64,000 bases of DNA from Crossaster papposus (taxonomy: Eukaryota; Echinodermata; Asteroidea; Velatida; Solasteridae), in the NCBI GenBank assembly GCA_037893245.1, contig JBAIAA010000605.1:434001-498000 (forward strand), written 5' to 3'. This document shows positions 33,161 through 45,300 of this stretch, one piece after another. Both the position numbers and the translations under genes were made by a program. Position 1 is the stretch's first letter; each line of letters starts with the position of its first letter. The notes beneath the pieces are model-generated. The model was not told where the DNA came from, made no database searches, and saw only the letters and a program-made list of their open reading frames with translations.

Positions 33161-36100
33161 ATGGTAGGAATTTGCGCAACAGCAATCAAATAACGCAACT
33201 TCTAGTAGAACTAAACGTTACCAACAAAGTCCAATTCCATATTTCATCAATATTTTTGATTCTTGATGAGTGTGATTTTATTGTGTATAATTTGGTATTT
33301 TTGTGCATGTCCCCTCCTTGTGTGGTGTTTGTTTACCTGCCCTTGTTTACCTTAGTTATACTTTTTTTGTATTAAGCTTTTATTGATTTTAATAATAATG
33401 TTTTCAATGTAATTGTCCTTTAGAATTCGGCCCCGAGGCAACGATTTAAGACAAATAACAGGAAATGAAATCAGGTGTGGAAATCTGAGCGAACCTGGCC
33501 AGGAGATTTTCTAGATAGTGATCTTGAAGCAGTCTGTAGATCTCACAAGCAGGCATGAAGGGCCAAGGCTAGTAACTCAAGATGGCTCCTCTAAACAGCC
33601 AACTGTACTTGACTCTTCAAGAGGCTCCTGGTGGCCCTTCAGAGATACATGTTTGTTTCTTGTACACAGCCATTTTGTCTCTGAAGAAGATCTTGTTAAG
33701 ATCAAAATATTAGGCCCTCTTAACTTATTTAATTTGTATATTTCAGGTCATTCCAGCCAGTAAGCAGTTTGCAGCAGTTTTAATCTTATTTTATGTAAGG
33801 ACAGAAATCCACACAGAATGATGTCCGATGATACTAACGGTACATGTAGGTACCGGTAGATCATTCCAATGCTTGGTACAATTCACTAGGATGTATACAT
33901 GCTTTATTAGTATGCAAGGAAGACTTTTGGGTCTACAAGAAATACTTTTCATACGAACTATCAACATTTAATATGTGTATTATCCCACTGTTCATCCACT
34001 GTTTACACCAGATGGAATTTGCATTGGGTGATGTGAATTCAATATTGTGTCTTGCCCTTCACTAACGTATTCTATCAACTGCAAAGTGAACAAAGAAATC
34101 GCCAAGGCGGGATTGGAGGTCTGCGATAAGGGATCACACCCGGGAAAAGTAACTGATAGGAAAACGCCCTAGGCTGTCCGTACTGGACTTACAATGGGAA
34201 AAGTACCCATCATCTCGGTAAGTTTTATCAAAAAAAGTCCAGTGCGAACAGGGCTAAAGTGCCATGATTTCCCTAGGTGCTTGAGACTAACATTCTCAGT
34301 CACGAAGGTAAGGTACATACATGTACGTATGTACATGGTGTGTACAAATTGGGTACCGGTAGTTTAGTTTTAGGATGTTTGCAAATGTACATACTACACA
34401 TGTACATATACCTTTAAAAGCCATGCATGCGTTGTGGCAATGGATAATGCCAGCACCCATTTTCTAACAAACTCATCGCAACTTATGATGCACCACAGCG
34501 CTGCGATGCATCGTGTCCCTACAATGCATTGCAGCTGCGACGAGTCCTTGAATCTCTACTTGGAAAGTTTTCAAAACATAAATAAAAATGTACAAATTTT
34601 AACAAGCTTGCTGTGGACTTCTACATTGTAGCTCAGGGATTTTTAATACTCAGCGAGGATAGATCTTTTAGCATCAATTCATCAACAAATGTAAATCTCA
34701 AAACTACATCCCTACTGTATCTTGATGAGGAGGTCCAAACAACATTTGTTCTGAGTGGTACTAAAAAACAACACCAAAAAGACAACTTGCTTCCAAGTCT
34801 TTGGTGAAGCCTCCATCATCACTCCACACACTGTGATAAGGCAAGTATTCCTCTTTGTCTAGCCTGTGAGTGTGAATCATTCTACCCTACCTCTATCACA
34901 TTCACTAAGACCCTAGAGATATTTATGATAAGGTGGGATATAGCTGAGGGGATGGCAACATAATATCGGTTGTTCACCTTGAACATGAAACCTTTAGCTC
35001 AAGATGTGATTAAAGGGACATGCATGTAGTCATTCTTTCTGTCTTGAATAAGGGAATAAATTGCTAAGTGCGTCAATGGTTTCAAAGCCATCATTATCTA
35101 TGGTCTCCAAGCTGTTTTAAATGTACCAGTCCTTGATTAACCCTAACTCCCTCACCATTGTTATTGAACAATACAATTCCTCCAAAATCCTCCAACTTCC
35201 TTTGTTGTGTAGGGAGTTAGGGTTAATAACAGCCAAGCATGCATATTTCCATTCAGACATAATGTTTTTGGTCAAAAAGTCAAAACTAGTTAAAAATTTG
35301 AATGGTTAGAAAACAAGGATGGTACACTGTACTTGAACCATATGTCTCGCCTGGTTTTGCAATTATCCTACTTTTACAACTTGACTTCAAATGACCCTTG
35401 ACTTTAGTACTTGACCTGTGACACAACCATCATATAAAGGCTACACTTTTGCATGCATGAACCAAGTTGGATTGCAATTGGACCTCAAGTTTTGTAATGA
35501 GACACGTGACGTTTTACAATTCCAGCCTGTTTTACAACTTGACCTCAAATGACTTTTGACCTCAGTACTTGACCTTTAACACAACCATAAAAAGAAATTA
35601 CACTATTGCATCCATGACCCAGTAAAAGTTGGATTGAAATTAGACTTCAACTTTGCATAAGACCAATTTTTCAAATGCCACACACATTCGCATTTTTGTA
35701 TCACTGTTTACATGCTTTCCTATGGACCAAAGTCGGGACGCTAGACGAAGTATCACATAGGAAAGTGCACATGTATACAAAGCATGACGTCATTAGGTCT
35801 TAGGTCCATTCTCCAAGAGGAAGAAAGGTACCGTACGTATACATTCCAGCAACATCATCAGTGCTTAAGGAATAGTACATTAAACCACTGGCATTGTTAC
35901 TGCAAACAATGCACTGTACATTTGTGTATGTAGTGGTAATTTCATTAGCGAGTGTATGGATTGCATTGTGTGACGGCAACATGACTGTAAGCTCACTGAC
36001 ATGATCAATGTACCGAACATGTACCGGTACCTTGGTATTTCCCGTTGATGCATCGTACGTTTTATAAAATAAGACTCCATCTTCCAGAAACAAATTTAAG

Positions 36101-37570
36101 AAAAGAATTATATACCGGTACTTGTACACAGCCTGAACGCATTTATAGATAGATCAAACAGATGTAATAATGAATTTATGAACAATATGATTTCTTGCCA
36201 GACTATTACTTTGAGCATTGCATGCATGCATGAATGTCGCCCTACAGTTTTCAATGCCTGTGAACGAAACACAGTTCAGACTAAAGTCATGTTCGCATTG
36301 GACTTTTTAAATAAAACTTACGCCCAAGGTTGTCAAAATAACTAAATTAAGTTCAGTGCAGACAGCCATTAAACTTTCCATATTGCCAGTTAAACCCCTC
36401 ACAGCGTAATTTGTAAGCAGCATTACAATGATGTCAGTTTTACGTCATTAAAAAACGTGCCATGCATAATGTTTTATGTATCAGTAAATGCACAACGATG
36501 ACTGTCCACAGTAGCTGTTTATTTTTGTAAGTGTTGATGATCGGAAAAATAACCACAATGGGATGTTACTAATCGGGCAGGGAACATGGCTAAAGTCACC
36601 ATCTCATGGGTAAGTAGCATCTCATTTCTTAATGTTGAGGTGTCCAGTAAGCAGGACGGCATTCTTAGTTACCCAAAGCGACTACCACAGACAAAGGAAA
36701 GTCACAACATTTTGAGCATTTTGATCATTTGTCTCGTTAAAAAGGTATTTATTAAAGGTAATAACAGTGCGAAGACCCGGTTATTACTGCGTGATAATGA
36801 CCGGGTTGGGGGATGACCGCTGGTAATGGACCTCGCCTTCGGCTCGATCCATTACCAGCGGTCATCCCCCAACCCGGTCATTATCACGCAGTAATAACTG
36901 GGTCTTTGCACTGTTATTACCTATTTAAGTAAGCCTACCCTTTTGTGTCCCACCAGCGTGCAATGCATATCGGGCGCTTGCCAAACATATTGATACAATA
37001 CAGGGCGTTATAAGGCAGACTTATGAAGCAAGCGAAGTGGACTTTACATTGTATACAGTACATGTGCACGGTAATTGTACACCTGTGGATAGCTGTGTTT
37101 TGCAGGTATTATAATGAATCGCAGGTAATTTTAAATTGGGATTTCCAAATCGTTCACTTTGTTTTGTATACAGTAGACCAACAATTAGATTTAATATTTT
37201 TTACTAAAATAGTTCTAGAAATAATTTTAATATTTTGTTGAGGGAACTTCTTTTTGACTCGCCATGTATGAGTCACAGTTGGACTCTGTTGGTTTTAGCA
37301 GGCAAGACCTGGAAAAGGGGATTGCGTTTAAAAATAAACTACCGGTACATGTACCGGTACAGCATTCCTGGTATTAAATGCGAATGACACACAAAATACA
37401 TGTAGTCTAAATATTTGAGGGCGATTTAAATCTCACAAGTGATTCCCTGGCCCTGTTGGTAATACTCTGCAAATCTGTTACTTTGAATAAACAAACAAAA
37501 TAAAGAAATGTGAGAATTACCCTGGTGAAAATACTTTGTATGCTATATTCACTCAAACTGTGTATAGTAG
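33161..37570. other. Intergenic, with minor duplications
   Basis: No gene recognised. It includes a diverged tandem duplication at about 35375-35660 (motifs ACTTGACCTCAAATGAC and CAACCATA) and a single end of the GTTCGCACTGGAC MITE family at about 34236-34258. Confidence 0.5.
36757..36921. mobile_element. 165-bp foldback element
   Basis: A near-perfect palindrome with arms of about 75 bp (GGTAATAACAGTGC at one end, its complement at the other). The centre is CTCGCCTTCGGCTCG. It has no coding capacity. It resembles in design, though not in arm sequence, the foldback at 13801-13964. Confidence 0.9.
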
Positions 37571-37781
37571 CGTTTGTTTATGGTGTAAATGGAGGACACA
37601 TGACCTGGCGACACGAAGGTGAATTGGGGTTGGGGTTAGGGTTAGAATCGAGGACGACCTCGATTGAGATTCGTGTACAAAACCAATGAGAGCCGTCCGT
37701 CGGAAAAAGTTAGAGTACAAACAAAGGAAATATTTTCGAGAGGAACAAAGGAAACTCCTCGATTTACACCATAAACAAACG
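37571..37781. mobile_element. 211-bp MITE with CGTTTGTTTATGGTGTAAAT ends
   Basis: A terminal inverted repeat of about 22 bp bounds a segment containing GGGGTTGGGGTTAGGGTTAG. Confidence 0.8.
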
Positions 37782-37784
37782 TAC

Positions 37785-37930
37785 ATATACGTACTCATTT
37801 ACTCATACTCGAGTACTACTTGAGTACCATTTTCGTACTCGTACTCGTACTCATACTGACAGTTCTCGTACTTGGACAGCAAAGTACTCAAACTTGACGT
37901 CTCAAACTTGTACTAGATCATCAAGGTACA
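37785..37930. repeat. Degenerate GTACTC-rich tract
   Basis: Irregular repetition of GTACTC, ACTCGT and GAGTAC words, with CTCGTACTCGTACTCAT as its most regular part. Confidence 0.7.
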
Positions 37931-38141
37931 GTACACGAATAGCAATACTTGATAAAAAAAAGTATATAGCTTGACTTACCACAGCCAGTCCGCAGTGCAC
38001 GCGATAATGAGGTCAAATCCCGAAGTTTCTTTGCACGGCCTACGTCACGAACCGGCCGCGAGATTTGCACGCGTTTTTGCGGGAGTTCGACCGATCTCAT
38101 GAAACGAACTACACGTTCTAAAAGAAGCAGTGGGCTTCCAA

Positions 38142-38149
38142 GATGGCGT
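38142..38149 (+). other. Possible first coding exon or 5' exon end
   Basis: CCAAGATGGCGTG followed by the strong donor GTAAGT lies at the edge of a CpG-containing segment (about 37990-38150) with a TACGTCA element. This is the look of a promoter and first exon (AAGATGGCG is a YY1-like word), but no continuing exon was identified. Confidence 0.3.
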
Positions 38150-39764
38150 GGTAAGTAGACAGTGCACGTTTTTCCGAGTCGAATGATATAAAATTTGTCA
38201 AGTTTTAGAAGTTTTTTTGCTGGTTTTTTTTTACTTGTAAGTCGAGGTATGATTTTGTAGACGGTTTGAGTTGTGATTTTATTTGCTGCACCCTGACCCA
38301 GCTAGAAAATATTAGAGAAAAAGACCACTGCAGATCGACAGAAAAAGCGATGATCTTTAGTATGGTACAAAGTTTAGCTTGTGGCGACATCGAGATTTGT
38401 TTTCTTGAGCCACTTATTCCGAGCGAGATTTCACTTTTTCGGCGGATTTTAAAGGGGGTTTCCACATTTACGCATGCGCATGCGCTATGCATATGTACGT
38501 ACATGTACGTTTACACATGTACATATGTATGCCCCATAATTTTTAAAAATTAATACATTTCATCATGAAAAAAATATTATTTGTCTGGAATGGAAATGTA
38601 AATATTGTGTTTTATTGTTCAGCCTTTAATTTATTGGCTAGTTATGGCCATTTTTGTAGATTAGCGGGTACATTTAACGATTTATGAACATGCACAAGTA
38701 CATGATCATGCATGCAAAATTTGAAAGACAGTTATGGTTATACTAAGTATTAGGCCTGTATGCCTACTATTAATTACTATAAATTTATACACCATGTAGG
38801 CCAAGGCCTTCATGTATTTATGAAACAGGCAGACATGACAAATTTTTGTGTACATGATTTATTTAAAGGTTAGGCCAATGCACTTACATGTACCTTCCTT
38901 TTTTTCTGTTATTGTTTCATACATGTAGGTCATGTCGTCCACCACCATGGCCTATTCCACCACGGCCACCAACACCAAGTTTTAAGCCCACTCGTGCAGT
39001 AAAGAAGGCACTTATTATTGGAGATTCTTTGAGCAAATTTAGGCTGGTAAATTATCTCTTCAGCAATGGAAAGCATGTTTGTAAAATGGTGTTTATGTGG
39101 GGTAGTCATAGTCAGTGATATGTTAATTGTGCTGTAATTAAGGTATTATTGGTTCTCGGTATTGCCAAAGAAACCATATTCAGTTATTCACTGCTCAGGC
39201 TAAATGATTTTTGTTTTGTTTTGTTTTTTAAGTTTAGGGTGCTGCAGTATTTGATGTTTGTCAATCTACATGAACTTGCCAATACATTTGCTCATATTGA
39301 TATTTTAAGATGTGCCATTGGGTAAAGTGTCTTTCTAAGGTGCCTTTTATTCTGATACATTCAAGTATTTTTTTACGCAATGCACTTTCTTGCAATTAAA
39401 CTTTTCCAAAAATATACAACTGAACTTCTATCGATGATGCCTTACACGATGCAAGTATTATTTTTTACTTTTATTATGCCAATACATCATATTATATACA
39501 TACAGTATGTGTGAATCTTTATATTTGTATGGTAAATTTCACGTTTAATTTAAACTACCTCAATGATGATGTGTTTTATGCAGTTTTTCAGCTTGCATAA
39601 CATAAACAGAGTAAATAAAACATGTTTAAGTTTCATGTATTCAGCGTCTGTTTGAAATGTTGCTGTTACTTTTTTGTTACTAGGGAAAGTATCGGAAAAT
39701 AATTTCAATCACAAACTACCCTCCATTGCACAGCTCTAGCCACCCAGTAAATCAAGTAATGGCG

Positions 39765-39932
39765 TATCATTTTCAATTAAATTCAATTCAAGAAAATTTA
39801 TTTCCATTTATCGCAAAATGAAAAAAAAAACATTCTGTGAAAATTTATCATTTTCAATTTAATTCAATTCAAGAACATTTATTTCCATTTATAGCAAAAA
39901 ATGTATAAAACAAAATCATTCTGTGAAAATGA
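39765..39932 (+). repeat. Two-copy tandem duplication, about 82 bp
   Basis: TATCATTTTCAATT(A/T)AATTCAATTC followed by ATTTATTTCCATTTAT and CATTCTGTGAAAAT occurs twice with few differences. Confidence 0.8.
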
Positions 39933-40146
39933 ATTGAAAATCTCCATGTCAAAACTAATATTGTAACATTTTATTTGGATTGAAACCAACAAGAATATTG
40001 GAACGAAACTTATTGTACCATATAGCATAAAGCACAACAAAATCTGTGTCCGAAATCTGGGCCGCGCCGGCTTGTTTACAAGTACATCCGGGTATGTGCA
40101 ATACTCGCCATCCACCAATCACAAGCCTAGAAATCCATGTGCAAAG

Positions 40147-40221
40147 ATGGCGGTTGTACCGTTTCAGTCTGCCGGTAGTTTGTGGCGAAAACCTTGCGCC
40201 CTGACCCAGCTAGACAAAATT
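40147..40221 (+). CDS. Candidate first exon of an unidentified gene
   Basis: ATG in a good context (CAAAGATGG) opens 25 codons beginning MAVVPFQSAGSLWRK and ending TQLDKI, directly before the donor GTGAGT. It is preceded by a CpG-richer stretch. I do not recognise the peptide. A possible next exon after CCACAG at 40503 would encode a segment with YARRGHAREFMNTLQRK, but it was not confirmed. It may instead be an untranslated or spurious exon. Confidence 0.3.
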
Positions 40222-40894
40222 GTGAGTATAAAGGTACATTTTCATGTAGAATATGAAGTAACCTGTTTGTCTAGTGAAAATTTGGGCTGTGGGCACACAC
40301 AAAAAAGAGAGATTTTAACGTATTTTCTATCGCGATTATTTTCTTTTTTGAACCAAAATTCGTTCCAAAATTTCTCATTTTAATCGATACAAAATCTTAT
40401 TCAAACTTCAACAGTTTGAAAGATATACTCTTCATCTGTGATTTTATATCAACAAAGTGATCATACATGCCAAAAAAGCCGAGTATTTTCCCACATTCCA
40501 CAGGCTATTCCAGCTCATTAAATATGCAAGGCGAGGTCACGCACGGGAATTTATGAATACGTTGCAAAGAAAAGGAAGCACTTTCGCGTGCACTGCGGAC
40601 TGGCTGACTACAGCCTTATTTTATCGATGCTTTCAAATGGTTGATTGCAGAGAAAGTTTCTTCTTTCTACGTTCGCATAGCTGGACAAACATATACCGGT
40701 CTGACTGGGCCTAGGCCAATTATGCGCAATGACCCATTTTCTGTATGTGGGAACACTGGCCAATTATGTAGGCGACACACTGAGGTGTTCATAAAAATGG
40801 TCGTTTGATTAAACTTGGGTGATTGGAGCCAGGCATGATGGGCAGTTTTCCAAGCCCGGCTTCGTTTCCGGGCCTGAAATACATGTAAAGTTTA

Positions 40895-41000
40895 CTGGAG
40901 TTGACTCGGGAACGAGTTGACTCGGGGACAAGTTGACTCGGGGACAAGTTGACTCGGAACTGAGTTGACTCGGGGGACGAGTTGACTTGTTGATGAGTTG
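40895..41000 (+). repeat. 16-18-bp repeat GTTGACTCGGGGACAA
   Basis: About six copies, with two more at 41333-41356. Open frames through it are repeat artefacts. Confidence 0.85.
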
Positions 41001-42147
41001 GCATAAAAAACTATGCCAATAATAATAATACGTGCATTTCTCTTTGCCAATATTTCAATATCAGTTATAAATAAATTTTATTGCTGTTTCTTTATGCTCA
41101 TGTAATAAGTAAGGATGTTTCTGGTTTACGGGAAACAGATTATTATTCCCCAGTCAGTGATGATGTCATTGTATTTTGCGTACTGTAATTTCCACAATAA
41201 ATAATACATTGTAATTGTACATGTATGTGGATTCCCATACTACTAGACAAGCATTGCTTTTTATGGGATCCCTCCATCTGTATTTTATGAATGTGACAAT
41301 TATAGTGTATGGAAATAAAAGTGAACTGAACTGACTCGGGGACAAGTTGACTCGTGTAAAGTCATTTTGGAATGATACAAAATAGTAATACCGTACCCAA
41401 GTTGGTATTGGACCAAAATTAAAGACCCAGCCTGTAACTGGGTCTGTCCACACCGTAGTTCCAATTTATTTAGCATTAAAAGCTTAAAAAATACGGCAGA
41501 ACTTGTCCGCGCAGGCGGTGCGAACAGCTTGTCGCACCAAACAACAAAATGGCCGCGTCTGTGTTTAAAAGTTCACTGATCAAAAGTTTATTGAAATGCA
41601 TAGGTTTTACTGAATCAATCAAACAAGCAAGTTTTCTTCTTCGTGATTCTGTGATTTTCGGGCAGTAGGCAGTAGAATCTTTTTTTACTAGTGTGGTGGC
41701 ATGAAACGATAGATAATCTTCGATAGATAATTAATAGAAGAAGGTGAAAAATTGCCCTACACTACACTCAGACAAACAGTTTTAAACTATGGTTTAATAA
41801 TTACATAAACAATTCAACTTTCAAGAAAGAAAAGATTTACGGCCTACCTCCAATTTCCAAAGAAAGACGCCTCTTGCACTCAAGTCCTGAGTTTAACGTT
41901 AGGCCTTACGTAACGTTATTCAGAAAAGCTCAATTCGACAAAACATGCCGAAAGGTGCTGGCGAAATTGACACAAAACGTTGTTATCCTGCGCCAGTTTG
42001 GTTGGTCTGGTTCCACATGCTACCCAAGGTTAAATAGGTTTGAATAGACTGATCGTCAGACTATTTTTGCATTTGACAAAAACAAACGAAAATGGACAAT
42101 TTGTTGCAGCGCCCTCAACGTTACAAATGCTCACATAAAAATCCAAG

Positions 42148-42309
42148 ATGTCAGCGCCCATGAGAACTGAAGAGAAATTAGTCGAAACAAGCGGAACCAC
42201 ATGTTCCACACACACGTATCTCAACAGATATGTTTGTATAGAATGTGGAAAGTACGCCGCTGCACTGTACACAATTTACAGTGGAGGAGTGATTAAAATC
42301 GCGCACTGT
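42148..42309 (+). CDS. ARV1: ARV1 exon 1: first half of the zinc ribbon
   Basis: ATG 42148 (CCAAGATG context) to donor gtaaga at 42310, phase 0. It encodes 54 residues including RYVCIECGK and ends at the third zinc-ribbon cysteine (KIAHC). Confidence 0.9.
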
Positions 42310-45300
42310 GTAAGACTTTTAAGTTTTATGAATTTGTGAGGAGGGCCCAGTTTCCGGACATAACATAATGCAATGATTTTTATAGTCCCATTATGTGGCA
42401 GTATATTGGACTCTCTCCGTATACAACTTTACACAAGGCCACATGTCCATATCTCCTAAAACTTCTCAAGTAACCCCAAATCGCAGGAGACGTTTAGGTT
42501 TCAGGTGCTGAAATTCTCACTAAGTTCTGTATTATCATATACTAAATTACTTAGACCGAGTTACTGGCCTCTAGTACTACCTAGTTATCGCTTTTTATTT
42601 GGACATTGTCTGGCGCTACCAGAGGCCGAGCCAGACTAATATTAATAACTAATTTTTGAAAAGTCTTAAATGTTGTTCAAAAAGTCGCCAAAATCCACAA
42701 AAATACTTAAACAAAAAAGGTAGGGTACACCATTGGTAATTGCTTGAATTATCATGAATGGGTGGATTTGGGGGGTTGTATTTTATAGCTATTGTTTAAC
42801 TGACCTGTCCGAAGTTTTACAATCGTGGTGGATGCCGAGAAAATCACAAAAAACAGCAATTGTTTTCAACCGGCGTCGGGCAGTTATTCTTATGTTATTA
42901 TTGTTTTTTCGCGATCACCGGACGGCGATCGCAAATTTTGTTTTATAAAATTCTATTTTTTTGAATAATTACAGGATATCTAGTGCTATCATTTTGCTGG
43001 ATGCTTACAATCATTGTTTACTTTCAAATAATTAAGTTATTTCTTATTAATTCGGTAGTAAATATTTTCGATATATGCAAATGTTGTACCCTACCTTAAC
43101 AAAATACCTCTAAATCGTCTAAATAGCCTTCCATATGTGTCCAAGCTTGGTTTACGAACTTGAAAGGTACTCACGATCAATTCTTGACGTGCAAATCAAG
43201 GAAATTCGACGACAGTATTTGAGCGAGTACTGCACACTTGTTGTTCACCATGTTCGGGTTTCCTCTAGTTGCCCTTGTGTTTTGGAGTCGAGTAGATGTC
43301 TGCCAGTATCAACCAATCCCTTTGTTATCTTGTACATCATGATTAATCTGTTGGTTTTTCTCTGTGTCTCTAGAGGAGCCCAGTCCAGTCTCTGGAGTAG
43401 ATTAGTGACAGTTCCTGCTGTTTGATTATATTCACTTAAGATGAACCTTGCAGCTTGCTTCTGTACTTGTTCCAAGCAGTAAATGTCACCCTTTAGATGT
43501 GGATCCCAGGCAGATGAAGAATATTCCAATAGAGGTCGAACCAACATGGAATATGCAGGTTTTTTTCTCATCGAGCTGCAGCTCCACATGTTTCTTCTGA
43601 GTATCCCAGGAATCCTCCTTGCATTTTTACATGTTTCTGTTACATGTATGTGTTTTTTTACAGGACAAGGAATTAGTGATGTAGACCCCAAGATATTTTG
43701 TTATGATCAACACTTTGTAGATCCTTCCCACATAAGCTATATGTGCTATAGTTGTTGGTTTACGAAGTCCAATTGAGATTGTGCTACATTTTGAAGAGTT
43801 GAATTTCAGTCTCTATGTTGACTGCCAAGATTCTATCCTTTGAAGATCTTGGTGAAGCTGAGTCTTGTCTGTATTGTAAGGCAATCATCGGCAAAGAGAC
43901 GAACCTTTGAAGACAGATTCTGCCATTCAGCCATCCCACCCACAAAAACATTTCCCCCAAAACCACCTTTCCCACATGACTTTAAAACCCAAATTATGCA
44001 TTTGAAATTCAAGTAATCTTTCTACATCTCTCCATATGACCAGACAAACTGCACCCAAGTTGTGGATAAGTACATTGAGTTTGATCCTGTCATCATTCTT
44101 CTTGATGTGCTTCTATACAAACCACAAGCCTACAGGCACGTCTTGTTCAACACCAACAGTAACGTGAGTCTTAATCCTCAACCCTAACCCAAACCACAAG
44201 CCTACAGGCACGTCTTGTTCAACACCAACAGTAACGTGAGTCTTAATCCTTAAAGGTAGTATACAACAGTAACGTGATTCTTAATCCTCAACCCTAACCC
44301 AAACCACAAGCCTACAGGCACGTCTTGTTCAACACCAACAGTAACGTGAGTCTTAATCCTCAACCCTAACCCAAACCACAAGCCTACAGGCACGTCTTGT
44401 TCAACACCAACAGTAACGTGATTCTTAATCCTCAACCCTAACCCAAACCACAAGCCTACAGGCACGTCTTGTTCAACACCAACAGTAACGTGAGTCTTAA
44501 TCCTTAAAGGTAGTATACAACAGTAACGTGATTCTTAATCCTCAACCCTAACCCAAACCACAAGCCTACAGGCACGTCTTGTTCAACACCAACAGTAACG
44601 CGAGTCTTAATCCTTAAAGTTAGTATACAACAGTAACGTGATTCTTAATCCTCAACCCTAACCCAAACCACAAGCCTACAGGCACGTCTTGTTCAACACC
44701 AACAGTAACGTGATTCTTAATCCTCAACCCTAACCCAAACCACAAGCCTACAGGCACGTCTTGTTCAACACCAACAGTAACGTGAGTCTTAATCCTTAAA
44801 GTTAGTATACAACAGTAACGTGATTCTTAATCCTCAACCCTAACCCAAACCACAAGCCTACAGGCACGTCTTGTTCAACACCAACAGTAACGTGATTCTT
44901 AATCCTCAACCCTAACCCAAACCACAAGCCTACAGGCACGTCTTGTTCAACACCAACAGTAACGTGAGTCTTAATCCTTAAAGTTAGTATACAACAGTAA
45001 CGTGATTCTTAATCCTCAACCCTAACCCAAACCACAAGCCTACAGGCACATCTTGTTCAACACCAACAGTAACGTGAGTCTTAATCCTTAAAGTTAGTAT
45101 ACAACAGTAACGTGATTCTTAATCCTCAACCCTAACCCAAACCACAAGCCTACAGGCACGTCTTGTTCAACACCAACAGTAACGTGAGTCTTAATCCTTA
45201 AAGTTAGTATACAACAGTAACGTGATTCTTAATCCTCAACCCTAACCCAAACCACAAGCCTACAGGCACGTCTTGTTCAACACCAACAGTAACGTGAGTC

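Noticed and set aside
37620..37650. Telomere-like GGGTTAGGGTTAG and the CAACCCTAACCC words of the exon-2 array
   Set aside because: They are too short and embedded in a MITE or an exon-derived unit; there is no sign of an interstitial telomere tract.
38888..39118. Short ORF with KKALIIGDSLSKF resembling an SGNH/GDSL hydrolase block
   Set aside because: Only one short motif matches, the surrounding sequence is proline-rich low complexity, and no second catalytic block or linked exon was found.
40457..40714. Possible second exon with YARRGHAREFMNTLQRK
   Set aside because: It has an AG upstream, but no matching phase, donor or family could be confirmed. It is mentioned only as a possibility under the 40147 entry.
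41549..41605. ATGGCCGCG start-like site with about 19 codons
   Set aside because: The following donor is weak and no continuing exon or recognised peptide exists.
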